This document shows, piece by piece, positions 7,925-16,917 of a stretch of DNA of 35,565 nucleotides (position 1 is the stretch's first letter; each line of letters opens with the position of its first letter). The stretch spans positions 1 through 35,565 of the forward strand of contig CAYXIM010000007.1 of NCBI GenBank assembly GCA_964465385.1, written 5' to 3'. Below the pieces are notes generated by a model. That model was not told the origin of the DNA and did not search any database. It saw only the letters and a list, made by a program, of their open reading frames with translations. The position numbers and the translations under genes are program-made. Source of the stretch: JAAYBY01 sp964465385. GTDB lineage: Bacteria > Bacillota > Clostridia > Saccharofermentanales > UBA5734.

Positions 7925-7930
7925 TATAAT
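7925..7930 (+). promoter_or_regulatory. Possible -10 element of the transketolase promoter
   Basis: A perfect TATAAT sits about 68 bases before the tkt start codon. No convincing -35 hexamer is seen at the right distance, so the promoter may be activator-dependent or the match may be chance. Confidence 0.35.
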
Positions 7931-7997
7931 GTCAAGTGCAACGCGTTTTTTGAATCTGTCTGATCCGTTGCCGATTACTGATGAAGAGGTGAAAGAA

Positions 7998-9980
7998 ATG
8001 ACTGAAAACAAGCAGCTTGATCAACTGGCTATTAATGCCATTCGCATTTTGTCGGTTGAGAGCATTCAAAAGGCCAATTCCGGTCACCCCGGGTTGCCCA
8101 TGGGCGCTGCTGCGATGACCTATGAACTGTGGCGCCATCACATGAACTTTAACCCTGATGATCCCCAATGGATCAACCGGGACCGCTTTGTGCTCAGTGC
8201 TGGCCACGCTTCCATGCTCCTGTACAGCCTTTTGCACCTGTTCCATTACGACCTGTCCATGGATGATTTAAAAAACTTCAGGCAGTGGGACAGCAAGACA
8301 CCAGGTCACCCTGAACACGGACACACCGTTGGCGTTGAAGCCACAACCGGTCCACTCGGCCAAGGCATTTCCATGGCCGTGGGCATGGCCATGGCTCAGG
8401 CCCACCTGGCCGCCCGTTTTAACGAAGCAGATTACCCGCTCTTCGATCACCACATTTATGTGCTGGCCGGCGACGGCTGCATGATGGAGGGCATCAGCAG
8501 TGAGGCTGCCTCACTGGCCGGCACCCTCAAGCTCGACAAGCTGATTGTTCTGTATGACGACAACAGCATCACCATCGAAGGCAGCACAGACATCGCCTTC
8601 ACCGAAGACGTGGGCAAGCGCCATGAAGCCTATGGCTGGCAGGTCCTCTACATCGACGATGGCAACGACACCCAGGCCATTGCCCGGGCTTTGCAAGCGG
8701 CCAAAGCTGAAACCGGCAAGCCGACCTTGATCGTTGCCAAAACCCAGATCGGCTACGGCTCACCTCTGGTTGGCAGTGCGGACACACATGGTGCACCACT
8801 GGGTGCTGACAACGTGGCCAAAACCAGGGCGGCATTGAACTGGCCCGGCGAGGAACCGTTCGATGTCCCGGCTGAACTTTACGACTACCTCAAAGCAGTT
8901 TCAAATGAAAAAGCTGCCGTCCAGGCCGCCTGGACCCGCTTGTGGGAAGGTTACCAACAGGCCTTCCCCGACAAAGCAGCAGAACTCAAGCGCTGCTTGG
9001 ACATGGAGCTGCCTGATCTGTTAAATGACGAGGCCTACTGGGCTTTTGAGGGTTCCCAGGCCACCCGTTCCACCAGCGGCGTTTGCCTCAACCGCCTGTA
9101 TGACCGCTTGCCCAACCTGATTGGCGGCAGCGCAGACCTGGCTCCCTCCACCAAAACTGTCCTGGACCAGTCCGGCTGGTTTTCAGCCGACCACTACCAG
9201 GGTGCCAACATCCATTTTGGCGTCCGCGAGCACGCCATGGCGGCCGCAGCCAACGGCATGGCCCTGTATGGTGGCCTGCGCCCCTACTGCGCCACCTTCT
9301 TCGTTTTCAGCGACTACCTCAAAGCGGCCCTGCGCATGAGTGCCCTTCAGAACCTGCCGGTGATTTACGTTTTGACCCATGACAGCATCGGTGTTGGCGA
9401 AGATGGCCCCACCCATGAACCTGTTGAGCACCTGGCAGCCTTGCGCGCCATGCCCAACGTGACCGTTTACCGGCCGGCAGATGGCAAAGAGACAGCTGCG
9501 GCTTACGCCTATGCCCTCCAGAGTGATGGCCCAACCTGCATGGTGCTCAGCCGCCAGAACCTGCCCACCTTTGAAAAAACCGGCCCAGAAGCCTTAAAAG
9601 GTGCTTACGTGCTCGAAGATGCGGAAACGATCGACCTGATCATGCTGGCCAGCGGGTCAGAAGTCGAACTGGCCATGAAAGCTGCCCAGACGCTCAAAGC
9701 TGAAGGCATCGGTGTGCGTGTGGTTTCCATGCCCAGCATGGAAGTCTTTGAGCGCCAGTCTGACGCCTACCGTGAATCCGTTCTGCCGCAGGCCATGCGC
9801 AAGCGGATGGCCGTCGAAGCCGGCGTATCCATGCCCTGGTACCGCTACGTGGGCCTGGATGGCACCGTGATCGGTATGAACCGCTATGGTGCATCGGCAC
9901 CCGGTGATGTGTTGTATGAAAAATTTGGTTTCACAGAAGCAGAGCTGGTCAAGCAGGCACGGGCCTATCTGGACCGCTAA
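7998..9980 (+). CDS. tkt: Transketolase
   Basis: A 660-residue protein, the normal length for bacterial transketolase. It begins near LDQLAINAIRILSVESIQKA and shows the substrate-channel motif SGHPGLPMGAA, the thiamine-diphosphate motif GDGCMMEGISSEAASLAG with the later DDNSI, and the central-domain GVREHAM and HDSIGVGEDGPTHEPVE segments. The enzyme moves two-carbon units between sugar phosphates in the non-oxidative pentose phosphate pathway. The ATG at 7998 is chosen because GAGGTG precedes it at suitable spacing and the family N-terminus begins there; the longer frame adds 32 unlikely residues. It is followed by an aldolase gene on the same strand, with a GC-rich palindrome between them. 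Confidence 0.95.
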   Translation: MTENKQLDQLAINAIRILSVESIQKANSGHPGLPMGAAAMTYELWRHHMNFNPDDPQWINRDRFVLSAGHASMLLYSLLHLFHYDLSMDDLKNFRQWDSKTPGHPEHGHTVGVEATTGPLGQGISMAVGMAMAQAHLAARFNEADYPLFDHHIYVLAGDGCMMEGISSEAASLAGTLKLDKLIVLYDDNSITIEGSTDIAFTEDVGKRHEAYGWQVLYIDDGNDTQAIARALQAAKAETGKPTLIVAKTQIGYGSPLVGSADTHGAPLGADNVAKTRAALNWPGEEPFDVPAELYDYLKAVSNEKAAVQAAWTRLWEGYQQAFPDKAAELKRCLDMELPDLLNDEAYWAFEGSQATRSTSGVCLNRLYDRLPNLIGGSADLAPSTKTVLDQSGWFSADHYQGANIHFGVREHAMAAAANGMALYGGLRPYCATFFVFSDYLKAALRMSALQNLPVIYVLTHDSIGVGEDGPTHEPVEHLAALRAMPNVTVYRPADGKETAAAYAYALQSDGPTCMVLSRQNLPTFEKTGPEALKGAYVLEDAETIDLIMLASGSEVELAMKAAQTLKAEGIGVRVVSMPSMEVFERQSDAYRESVLPQAMRKRMAVEAGVSMPWYRYVGLDGTVIGMNRYGASAPGDVLYEKFGFTEAELVKQARAYLDR

Positions 9981-9991
9981 CAAAAACCGTG

Positions 9992-10013
9992 GGGCCGGCC
10001 GTACGGCCGGCCC
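9992..10013. repeat. 22-bp perfect palindrome between tkt and the aldolase gene
   Basis: The half-site GGGCCGGCCGT is followed immediately by its reverse complement. In RNA it would fold into a very stable stem. No T-run follows, so it is not a classical terminator; it could be a partial terminator, an RNA-processing or stability element, or a protein-binding site that sets the ratio of the two gene products. Confidence 0.6.
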
Positions 10014-10038
10014 TCATGCTCAAGAGGAGATTGAAAGC

Positions 10039-10941
10039 ATGGAACAAACGAACGTTCGCTTCAAAGGGATCATGAGTGCCCTGATCACACCCATTGATGC
10101 CGATGGCCACTTGATGGAAGACAGCGCCCGCCGCCTCATGGACTGGCATTTGGATGAAGGGTTCACAGGTTTTTACCTGTGCGGTGCAACCGGCGAAGGG
10201 CCGGTTGTTCAAGTTGAAGACCGCATGCGGCTGGCAGAACTGGCCAAAGAACACGTCGGCGATCGCGGCCACTTGATTTCACATGTGGGCGCCGTAGACC
10301 TGGTTTCCGCGGTCCGCCTGGCCAAGCATGCCGGGGCAATCGGCCTGGATGCCATCTCATCTGTGCCGCCTTTCTTTTTCCACTACGGGGAGAAAGAAAT
10401 CAAGCAGTATTACATGGCTCTGTCGGAAGCGTCAGGCCTGCCCGTCCTCATGTACGCCTCTCCGCTGTCAGGCACCCAGATCACCTGGGATATGGTGGAC
10501 CGGATGATGGCCGTGCCCAACATGATTGGCCTCAAATGGACTGATTACAACTACTTCACCATGCACCGGATCAAGGAACTGCGCGGTGGCAACATCAACG
10601 TCATCAACGGGCCCGATGAGACACTCTTGTGTGGGCTGATGATGGGGGCAGACGGCGGCATCGGCGCCACCTACAACATCATGCCCAAGCTCTTCCAGAA
10701 AATCTACACCAGCTACCAGTCTGGCGACCTGGAAACGGCACGCGCCACCCAGTTTAAAGCCAACAAAGTCATAGAGCTCCTGCTGGACTTCGGCGTGGGC
10801 GTGGGCCTCAAGGATGCGTTGCAGATGATCGGCATCGATTGCGGCTACTCCGTTTATCCCAGCAAACGCTTCAGCCCTGAAGAGCAAACGGCTTTCCGGT
10901 CTGCTTTGAAAGCCCTGCGTTTCGAAGAAGAGTATCTTTAA
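10039..10941 (+). CDS. N-acetylneuraminate lyase / dihydrodipicolinate synthase family aldolase
   Basis: A 300-residue TIM-barrel class I aldolase. The GATGEG motif (residues 49-54), the Tyr139 of LMYASP and the Schiff-base Lys166 of GLKWTDYN are all in place. The segment DGGIGATYNIMPKLFQ near the C-terminal half is much closer to N-acetylneuraminate lyase than to DapA, which favours a sugar-acid substrate. There are no other sialic acid genes in the window, so a different 2-keto-3-deoxy acid is possible. The ATG is preceded by AGAGGAGA and lies 58 bases after tkt, so the two are probably co-transcribed across the palindrome at 9992-10013. Confidence 0.82.
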   Translation: MEQTNVRFKGIMSALITPIDADGHLMEDSARRLMDWHLDEGFTGFYLCGATGEGPVVQVEDRMRLAELAKEHVGDRGHLISHVGAVDLVSAVRLAKHAGAIGLDAISSVPPFFFHYGEKEIKQYYMALSEASGLPVLMYASPLSGTQITWDMVDRMMAVPNMIGLKWTDYNYFTMHRIKELRGGNINVINGPDETLLCGLMMGADGGIGATYNIMPKLFQKIYTSYQSGDLETARATQFKANKVIELLLDFGVGVGLKDALQMIGIDCGYSVYPSKRFSPEEQTAFRSALKALRFEEEYL

Positions 10942-10965
10942 AAGCAGGTTGTTTCACACACAAGC

Positions 10966-11001
10966 CAGGTGTACGCAGGGGGCCAACCTTGCGTACACCT
11001 G
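10966..11001. repeat. Inverted repeat between the aldolase and ABC exporter genes
   Basis: Two perfect 11-base arms, CAGGTGTACGC (10966-10976) and GCGTACACCTG (10991-11001), flank a 14-base loop. No T-run follows. It may act as a weak terminator, an mRNA end-protecting stem after the aldolase gene, or an operator for the exporter genes. Confidence 0.6.
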
Positions 11002-11057
11002 TGTTATCAAAAAGGCGACCGCCTAAGTGAGGTTGGCTGGGCTCCGGAGGACCGTGC

Positions 11058-13169
11058 ATGGTAAAACTTTCCCGTTATCTGCGCCCCTATGTTGTTTTCA
11101 TGGTCACCATCATTGTTTTGCTTTTTGTCCAGGCACTGGCCAACCTGACCCTGCCTGATTACATGAGCCGGATCGTCAACATCGGCATCCAGCAATCCGG
11201 TGTCCGCGATCCCATCCCGACGGTTTTGCGTGCCACTTCTTTGGACCAATTGCTTGACCTGTTGCCGGATGCGGCCCGTTCGGATGTGGCCAGCGCCTAT
11301 CAGCGCCTTGATGTGTCAGAACTGACTGAACAAGAGCGCCAAGCGGTCATCGACCGCTATCCCCTGGCTGAACAAGAAGTGCTTTTTGAAAAAAGAACGG
11401 ACCTTGCCTGGTCTGACCCTGCCCTGGCCTCCTTCAAGCAGGCACTGGCTCATTGGGTATCGGGACCACAAGCTGGAGCCGGTCCCTCTATGGATCAAGA
11501 CCGACCTGCTGATCAAGCCATCATCAACCGCTTGCTTTTGGAATACCGGACCATCGGCCTGGACCTGACAGGTCTGCAACGGCAAACCATTCTGACCACC
11601 GGTGGCTTCATGCTGCTGATCGCCCTGGTTGGCGCCCTGGCTGCTGTGTTTGTGGGTTTTTTCTCAGCCAGGCTGGCAGCAGGTGTGGCCCGGGACCTGC
11701 GCCTGGATGTCTTCACCCACATAGAATCTTTTTCCAGCGCTGAATTTGACCGTTTTTCAACGGCCTCGTTGATCACACGAACCACCAACGACATCCAGCA
11801 GGTGCAGACCGCCATTGTCATGCTCATGCGCATGTTGATTTTTGCACCCATTATGGGTATTGGCGGCATCATCAAGGCGGTTCAAACCAACACCTCCATG
11901 ATCTGGATTGTGGTTGTGGTCGTCTCTATCCTGCTCCTGCTGGTCACCTTGCTCTACTTCTTGGCGGTTCCTCGTTTTAAGCGTGTCCAGAAACTGGTCG
12001 ACCGCTTAAACCTGGTCACCCGCGAATTCTTGTCCGGTCTGCTGGTCATCCGTGCTTTCAACACCCAGGCACATGAGGAAGCCCGTTTTGAGGCCGCCAA
12101 TCAGGACCTCACCCGGGTCAGCCTGTTTGTCAACCGCCTGATGGCTGCCGCCATGCCGGTCATGACGCTGCTGATGAACGTGACAGGTATCTTTGTGGTT
12201 TGGGTGGGCAGCCGCCAGGTCGACCTGGGCCACATGCAGGTGGGAGACATCATGGCTTTCATCCAGTACACCATGCAAATCATCATGAGTTTCTTGATGG
12301 TGTCTGCTGTCTTCATCCTGCTGCCGCGGGCCGGTGTTTCCGCCCAGCGTATCGTCGAGGTGCTGGACATGCCTTTGACCATTCAGGATCCGGACCAGCC
12401 CCAGGCCTTTGTGGAGAACCAACGCGGCCGGGTCGTCTTTGACCAGGTTTCTTTCGCCTATCCAGATGCGGTTGAGCCGGTTTTATGTGATGTGTCTTTC
12501 ACGGCTGAACCGGGGCAGACCACTGCCATCATTGGCAGCACCGGTTGTGGCAAGTCAACGCTGGTCAACCTGATCCCGCGTTTTTATGACGTCACCCGGG
12601 GGCGCATCCTGGTCAACGGGGTCGATGTGCGTGCTGTCTCCCAGAAAAGCCTGCGCGATCGCATTGGCTATGTCCCCCAGCAGGGCATCCTCTTTTCCGG
12701 GTCCGTCCGTGACAACATCACCTACGGCCAGCCTCAGGCACAAGAGACTGCCGTTTGGCAGGCGGCCCGGACGGCCCAGGCTGAGGGTTTTATTTCAGAG
12801 GACAGCCAGGGCCTGGACCGGCCGGTGGCCCAGGGAGGCACCAATGTGTCCGGTGGCCAAAAGCAGCGCCTGGCCATTGCCCGGGCTTTGATCAAAAAAC
12901 CCGATCTGTTTATTTTTGATGATTCCTTTTCCGCTTTGGATTACCAGACCGACGCCCGGCTGCGGATGGCCCTGAAACAAGACCTCAACCCGGTCACGGT
13001 CATCATTGTGGCCCAGCGTATCGCCACCATCCGCCAGGCACACCAGATTCTGGTCTTGGACCAGGGGCGCATCGTGGGTCGTGGAAAGCATGACGAGCTG
13101 ATCAAGACCTGCCGGGTTTACCGGGAAATCGCAGCATCTCAGCTGCCCGAAGAGGAGTGGCCCGCATGA
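11058..13169 (+). CDS. ABC exporter subunit with degenerate ATP site (heterodimer partner 1)
   Basis: A 703-residue type IV ABC exporter half. TM1 (about residues 14-32) is followed by an extracytoplasmic insertion of roughly 130 residues before the second membrane segment, then the rest of the six-helix domain. The ATPase domain has Walker A GSTGCGKST (493-501) and signature NVSGGQKQR. The residue after Walker B is Asp rather than Glu (FIFDDSFSALD), and the switch histidine is Gln (VAQRIATI). Both changes are typical of the non-hydrolysing site in asymmetric heterodimers such as TM287/288 or BmrCD. GGAGG precedes the ATG. The gene overlaps the next by four bases (ATGA). The substrate is unknown; drugs, lipids or peptides are typical. 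Confidence 0.9.
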   Translation: MVKLSRYLRPYVVFMVTIIVLLFVQALANLTLPDYMSRIVNIGIQQSGVRDPIPTVLRATSLDQLLDLLPDAARSDVASAYQRLDVSELTEQERQAVIDRYPLAEQEVLFEKRTDLAWSDPALASFKQALAHWVSGPQAGAGPSMDQDRPADQAIINRLLLEYRTIGLDLTGLQRQTILTTGGFMLLIALVGALAAVFVGFFSARLAAGVARDLRLDVFTHIESFSSAEFDRFSTASLITRTTNDIQQVQTAIVMLMRMLIFAPIMGIGGIIKAVQTNTSMIWIVVVVVSILLLLVTLLYFLAVPRFKRVQKLVDRLNLVTREFLSGLLVIRAFNTQAHEEARFEAANQDLTRVSLFVNRLMAAAMPVMTLLMNVTGIFVVWVGSRQVDLGHMQVGDIMAFIQYTMQIIMSFLMVSAVFILLPRAGVSAQRIVEVLDMPLTIQDPDQPQAFVENQRGRVVFDQVSFAYPDAVEPVLCDVSFTAEPGQTTAIIGSTGCGKSTLVNLIPRFYDVTRGRILVNGVDVRAVSQKSLRDRIGYVPQQGILFSGSVRDNITYGQPQAQETAVWQAARTAQAEGFISEDSQGLDRPVAQGGTNVSGGQKQRLAIARALIKKPDLFIFDDSFSALDYQTDARLRMALKQDLNPVTVIIVAQRIATIRQAHQILVLDQGRIVGRGKHDELIKTCRVYREIAASQLPEEEWPA

Positions 13170-15046
13170 GCAAACCAGATCATCAAGGCACGCAGCAAAC
13201 ACAGGCACATCAGATGTCCCAGATGCGTCGGCCCATGGGCCGCGGACCGCGGGCCACCCTGCCAGGTGAAAAACCCAAGGATTTGTCCCGCTCCTTCAAA
13301 CGCCTGCTGGAAACCATCCGTCCCCACTGGCTGTCCCTTGGCCTGGCCCTGCTCTTCGCCATCAGCAGCACGGTCTTTGCCATCCTGGGGCCCAAAATAC
13401 TCGGCCAGGCCACCACCCTTCTTTTTGAAGGAGCTGTTGCCAAAGCCCAGCAGCTGCCTGGTGCGGCCATCGATTTTCAGACCATCGGTCAGCTTTTGCT
13501 GCAGTTGGCCGTCCTCTACCTGATCAGTGCCCTCTTGGGCTACCTGCAAGGTTTCCTGCTGTCGGGCCTGTCCATGAAGATCACCTACCAATTCAGGGAA
13601 TCCATCGCCCGAAAAATCAACCGGTTGCCCATCGGCTACTTTGACCGTCACGCCCATGGGGATATCCTGTCCCGGGTCACCAACGATGTCGACCTGGTTG
13701 GCAACACCCTCAACCAGGGCCTGTCTTCGATCACCACATCCATCACCACCTTGTTGGGTGTCCTGGTCATGATGCTGACCATCAACTGGATGATGACCTT
13801 GGCAACAGTGATGATCATCCCCATCTCCACCGTTTTGATCACTTTTGTCATCAGGCGTTCACAAAAATATTTCCGGGAGCAGCAGGAGGTGCTGGGCCAG
13901 ACAAACGGTCATGTCGAAGAGATGTACGGTGGTCATATCGTCATGAAGGCATTTAACGGTGAAGCCGCTTCTATTGAAACCTTTGACCGCCTCAACCAAC
14001 GCCTGCATCAATCCGCTTGGAAGTCCCAGTTCATGTCCGGCATGATGCAGCCCATCATGCATTTTGTCAGCAACATCGGCTATGTGGCCATCAGCATCCT
14101 GGGAGGCTGGCTGGCTATCAGGGGGGTCATCGCCATCGGCGATATCCAGGCGTTCATCCAATATATGCGCAACTTCACCCACCCCTTATCAGCTATCGCC
14201 AGCGCAACCAACGTCTTCCAGTCTACCCTGGCTGCCGCCGAACGCGTCTTTGAATTCATTGATGAAACCGAAGAAAGCCCCGATCCTGAGCAAACCGAGG
14301 CCTTGCAGCCCGTGTCAGGCGCTGTCACCTTTGATCGGGTCCAGTTTGGCTACCAGGCAGACCAAAGCGTCATACATGATTTTTCAGCCAGCATAAAGCC
14401 GGGACAAAAGGTGGCTATTGTTGGCCCGACAGGAGCCGGTAAAACAACCCTGGTCAAGCTCCTGATGCGTTTTTATGATGTGCAAGGTGGCGCCATCCGG
14501 TTGGACAACCGGGACATCCGCAGCTTCCGGCGCGCTGATCTGCGCAGTTTTTTTGGCATGGTCTTGCAGGACACCTGGCTCTTCCACGGCACCATTTGCG
14601 ACAACATTCGTTATGGCCACCTGCAGGCATCCGATGAGGCAGTCATGGAGGCGGCCCAGTCCGCCTACCTGCACCATTTCATCCACACCTTGCCGCACGG
14701 CTACCAGATGGTCCTTAACGAGGAAGCCAGCAACATCTCCCAGGGTCAAAAACAACTCTTAACCATTGCCCGGGCCTTGCTGTCCAAGCCCACCTTTTTG
14801 ATTTTGGATGAAGCCACCAGCTCCGTGGACACCCGGACCGAAAGCCTGATTCAAAAAGCCCTCAATCAGTTGATGGAGGGCCGAACCAGCTTCATCATCG
14901 CCCACCGCCTGTCAACCATCCGCAACGCCGACTTGATTTTGGTCATACGGGACGGCAACATCGTTGAGCAGGGCACCCACCAAGCGTTACTGGCCATGAA
15001 AGGCTTCTACCACACCCTCTACCAGAGCCAGTTTGACGCTTCCTGA
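13166..15046 (+). CDS. ABC exporter subunit with canonical ATP site (heterodimer partner 2)
   Basis: A 626-residue half-exporter. The N-terminal 45 residues are hydrophilic and rich in Gln, Pro and Arg, followed by six membrane helices. The ATPase domain has Walker A GPTGAGKTT (from residue 420), Walker B FLILDEATSSVD with the catalytic Glu, and an intact switch His in AHRLSTI. Its signature is NISQGQKQ rather than LSGGQ, which is the usual partner of a degenerate subunit like the one upstream. The ATG at 13166 overlaps the upstream stop by four bases and has AGAGGAG eight bases before it, so it is preferred over the GTG at 13157. The stop codon abuts that of the convergent lipoprotein gene, forming TGATCA. 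Confidence 0.9.
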   Translation: MSKPDHQGTQQTQAHQMSQMRRPMGRGPRATLPGEKPKDLSRSFKRLLETIRPHWLSLGLALLFAISSTVFAILGPKILGQATTLLFEGAVAKAQQLPGAAIDFQTIGQLLLQLAVLYLISALLGYLQGFLLSGLSMKITYQFRESIARKINRLPIGYFDRHAHGDILSRVTNDVDLVGNTLNQGLSSITTSITTLLGVLVMMLTINWMMTLATVMIIPISTVLITFVIRRSQKYFREQQEVLGQTNGHVEEMYGGHIVMKAFNGEAASIETFDRLNQRLHQSAWKSQFMSGMMQPIMHFVSNIGYVAISILGGWLAIRGVIAIGDIQAFIQYMRNFTHPLSAIASATNVFQSTLAAAERVFEFIDETEESPDPEQTEALQPVSGAVTFDRVQFGYQADQSVIHDFSASIKPGQKVAIVGPTGAGKTTLVKLLMRFYDVQGGAIRLDNRDIRSFRRADLRSFFGMVLQDTWLFHGTICDNIRYGHLQASDEAVMEAAQSAYLHHFIHTLPHGYQMVLNEEASNISQGQKQLLTIARALLSKPTFLILDEATSSVDTRTESLIQKALNQLMEGRTSFIIAHRLSTIRNADLILVIRDGNIVEQGTHQALLAMKGFYHTLYQSQFDAS

Positions 15047-16372
15047 TCAGGGTGTGTCACTCAGTGAGATCAACAAAACCCGCTTGGTCTGCTCGATCCG
15101 GTAATACAGCACGGTACCAGACAGCCAGGGAAGCAGGGCCGTTTCCAACATATCATCCAGCGCGACCTCGTCGATGGGGTAAACGCCATCCCATAAAAGT
15201 TCAAAAAAGAGCGTGTCCCGTACAGGCCAATGTTGTTCACCCAGGAAACGCGCCAAGAGCTGAGCCAGCTCCAGTTCTGTTCTGGCCACCAGACCCTGCG
15301 TGCGGTAGTAGAACGCACCGTCTTGGGAACAGGCCGGGTAGGCCAGGGAATCCCAATCGTGCGTCTCGCGCATGACCTCGTCTGAACGCAGCAGGTGGAC
15401 GTGTCTGACAGGCCCATCCGGCCCGCCATCTGGAAGCGGGTCATCATGGGTAACATCCACGTGATAAGAACGGCCGTCAAGAATCACCTGGTTCCAAGCA
15501 TGGCCGATGCCATCTGTTTCACCGATAATCAGGCTGGTTTCAAAGCCCAGTGCCTGGCTGACCAGCTGAAAAAGCTGTGCGTAGCCCTGGCACAAGGCCA
15601 CCTGATCCAGCAAAGCGCTGGCCGCATGGTTGGTTGATTCCCGCTGCCGTTCATCGTAGGCAATCGAGCGCACCATCTGGTCATGTAGCTCCTGCAGCTG
15701 GTCAGCTGGGTTGCTGCTGGTCTGACGAATGCTGCGCACCCAGTCTTTGACCTCCGCATCAACCTGGTCACTGATGGCCCACAGCTGTTCATCTGACCAG
15801 TCCTCAAAGCTGGGCCAGACGTTGGGTTCAAGCGACAGGTTGTGCAAGAGCGGCGGATCATCTCCTGTGAAAGAATAGAGGTAGGTGAAGGAGCCGTCCA
15901 GGTAAAAGAGCCGGGGGGTTGCGCGAAAATAAGCCGTGTAAATTGAAAAAATGCGGTCTATGGCCTCATCAAACACGTCTTCCGTGATCAGGTGGCGCTG
16001 GCAGACCTGGTCCAGGTTGATAGCCTGCTCCCCTGCTTCCAGGCCGGACCGGATGAGCTGCTCAACCAAACGATCAAAAGACGCCAGGTCTTCCGGATAC
16101 AAAACCGCTTCCGGTGCCTCGGTGGCTTGTGCAGTCGCCTGGCTCTGGCTGCTGGTCGGATCAAGCAAGGTGGGCTCATGATGGATCTGTGTGTCCTTTT
16201 GGCCACTGCCGCTTTGTGGCCGGCTGGGCCGGCGTCGTGTCGTTTCTGTCTGGTTGTCATGGGTTGCCGGCCAGCCGTCAACCAGGTGCGACAGGCAGCC
16301 ACTTGTGGTGCCAGCCAGCAGGATCACGAGTACGAGGGTCAAAAAGCGTTGAAAGAGGTGGTGTTTTTTCAT
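15047..16372 (-). CDS. Lipoprotein with transglutaminase-like domain
   Basis: A 441-residue protein with a signal peptide ending in the lipobox AGTTSGC (lipidated Cys26). A low-complexity Thr/Arg/Gln/Ser-rich linker of about 60 residues follows. The C-terminal half contains a transglutaminase/protease-like core with a plausible triad: Cys261 in ALCQGYAQ, His291 in GIGHAWN and Asp306 in HVDVTHDD. Such proteins are usually anchored outside the membrane and act as peptidases or cross-linking enzymes on wall or surface proteins; the substrate is unknown. The ATG overlaps the thpR stop by four bases, so the two genes are translated together. Confidence 0.82.
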   Translation of the reverse strand: MKKHHLFQRFLTLVLVILLAGTTSGCLSHLVDGWPATHDNQTETTRRRPSRPQSGSGQKDTQIHHEPTLLDPTSSQSQATAQATEAPEAVLYPEDLASFDRLVEQLIRSGLEAGEQAINLDQVCQRHLITEDVFDEAIDRIFSIYTAYFRATPRLFYLDGSFTYLYSFTGDDPPLLHNLSLEPNVWPSFEDWSDEQLWAISDQVDAEVKDWVRSIRQTSSNPADQLQELHDQMVRSIAYDERQRESTNHAASALLDQVALCQGYAQLFQLVSQALGFETSLIIGETDGIGHAWNQVILDGRSYHVDVTHDDPLPDGGPDGPVRHVHLLRSDEVMRETHDWDSLAYPACSQDGAFYYRTQGLVARTELELAQLLARFLGEQHWPVRDTLFFELLWDGVYPIDEVALDDMLETALLPWLSGTVLYYRIEQTKRVLLISLSDTP

Positions 16373-16917
16373 GATGTCCTTTCATCCAGAGGCAGTGTCT
16401 GGCACATAAGCGGCTGGTAGAGCGGCTGATCTTTGTGACCCAGGCTTTCCATCAGGCACATCCGGGTCATCAGGCAAGGTGTCTGATCGATCCGCGGCTG
16501 CGGTTTGTCCCCAAGCCAGTCGACCTGCCGGGCCAAGGTGACATGCGGCCAGTACGGGCGCTGGTCAACCGGCAAGCCGGCAGCTGATAAGGCTTTGCGT
16601 AACCGATTGACCAGGTCCGTCAAGGCCGGCTGGTCGGCCAGGCCAACCCACAGGAGGTCTTGGTGGCGGCCACCCAGTCCCCAGCCTGCCAGCTGCACGG
16701 AAAAAGCGTGTGTTGCAGCAGCAAGCGGGGGCAAGAGCCCTGCCAGCTGACCAAGGGTTTGGGTCCCACAGGCACCCAGAAAAGCCAGGGTCACATGAAG
16801 GTTTTGCGGCCGGGTCCACCGGGCCTGGTTGACCCAGGGCTTGATCTGGTCCATGACGCTAGTCAGGCGACCGGTCATGCTTTGGTCAAAGGTCAGGGCA
16901 AAAAAAAGACGTTTCAT
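16369..16917 (-). CDS. thpR: RNA 2',3'-cyclic phosphodiesterase (2H family)
   Basis: A 182-residue 2H phosphoesterase. The two signature motifs are both HVTL: His41-Thr43 in HVTLAFLG and His125-Thr127 in HVTLARQV. It starts MKRLFFALTF, typical of ThpR/LigT. The enzyme opens 2',3'-cyclic phosphates on RNA ends. The ATG at 16917 is chosen because the longer frame adds 78 residues upstream of the normal family start and runs through the promoter region of the divergent gene. No strong ribosome site is seen. Confidence 0.85.
   Translation of the reverse strand: MKRLFFALTFDQSMTGRLTSVMDQIKPWVNQARWTRPQNLHVTLAFLGACGTQTLGQLAGLLPPLAAATHAFSVQLAGWGLGGRHQDLLWVGLADQPALTDLVNRLRKALSAAGLPVDQRPYWPHVTLARQVDWLGDKPQPRIDQTPCLMTRMCLMESLGHKDQPLYQPLMCQTLPLDERTS

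Noticed and set aside
10039..10941. Dihydrodipicolinate synthase (dapA)
   Set aside because: The conserved residues are shared, but GATGEG and the IGATYNIM segment fit N-acetylneuraminate-lyase-like enzymes better, and no lysine biosynthesis gene is near.
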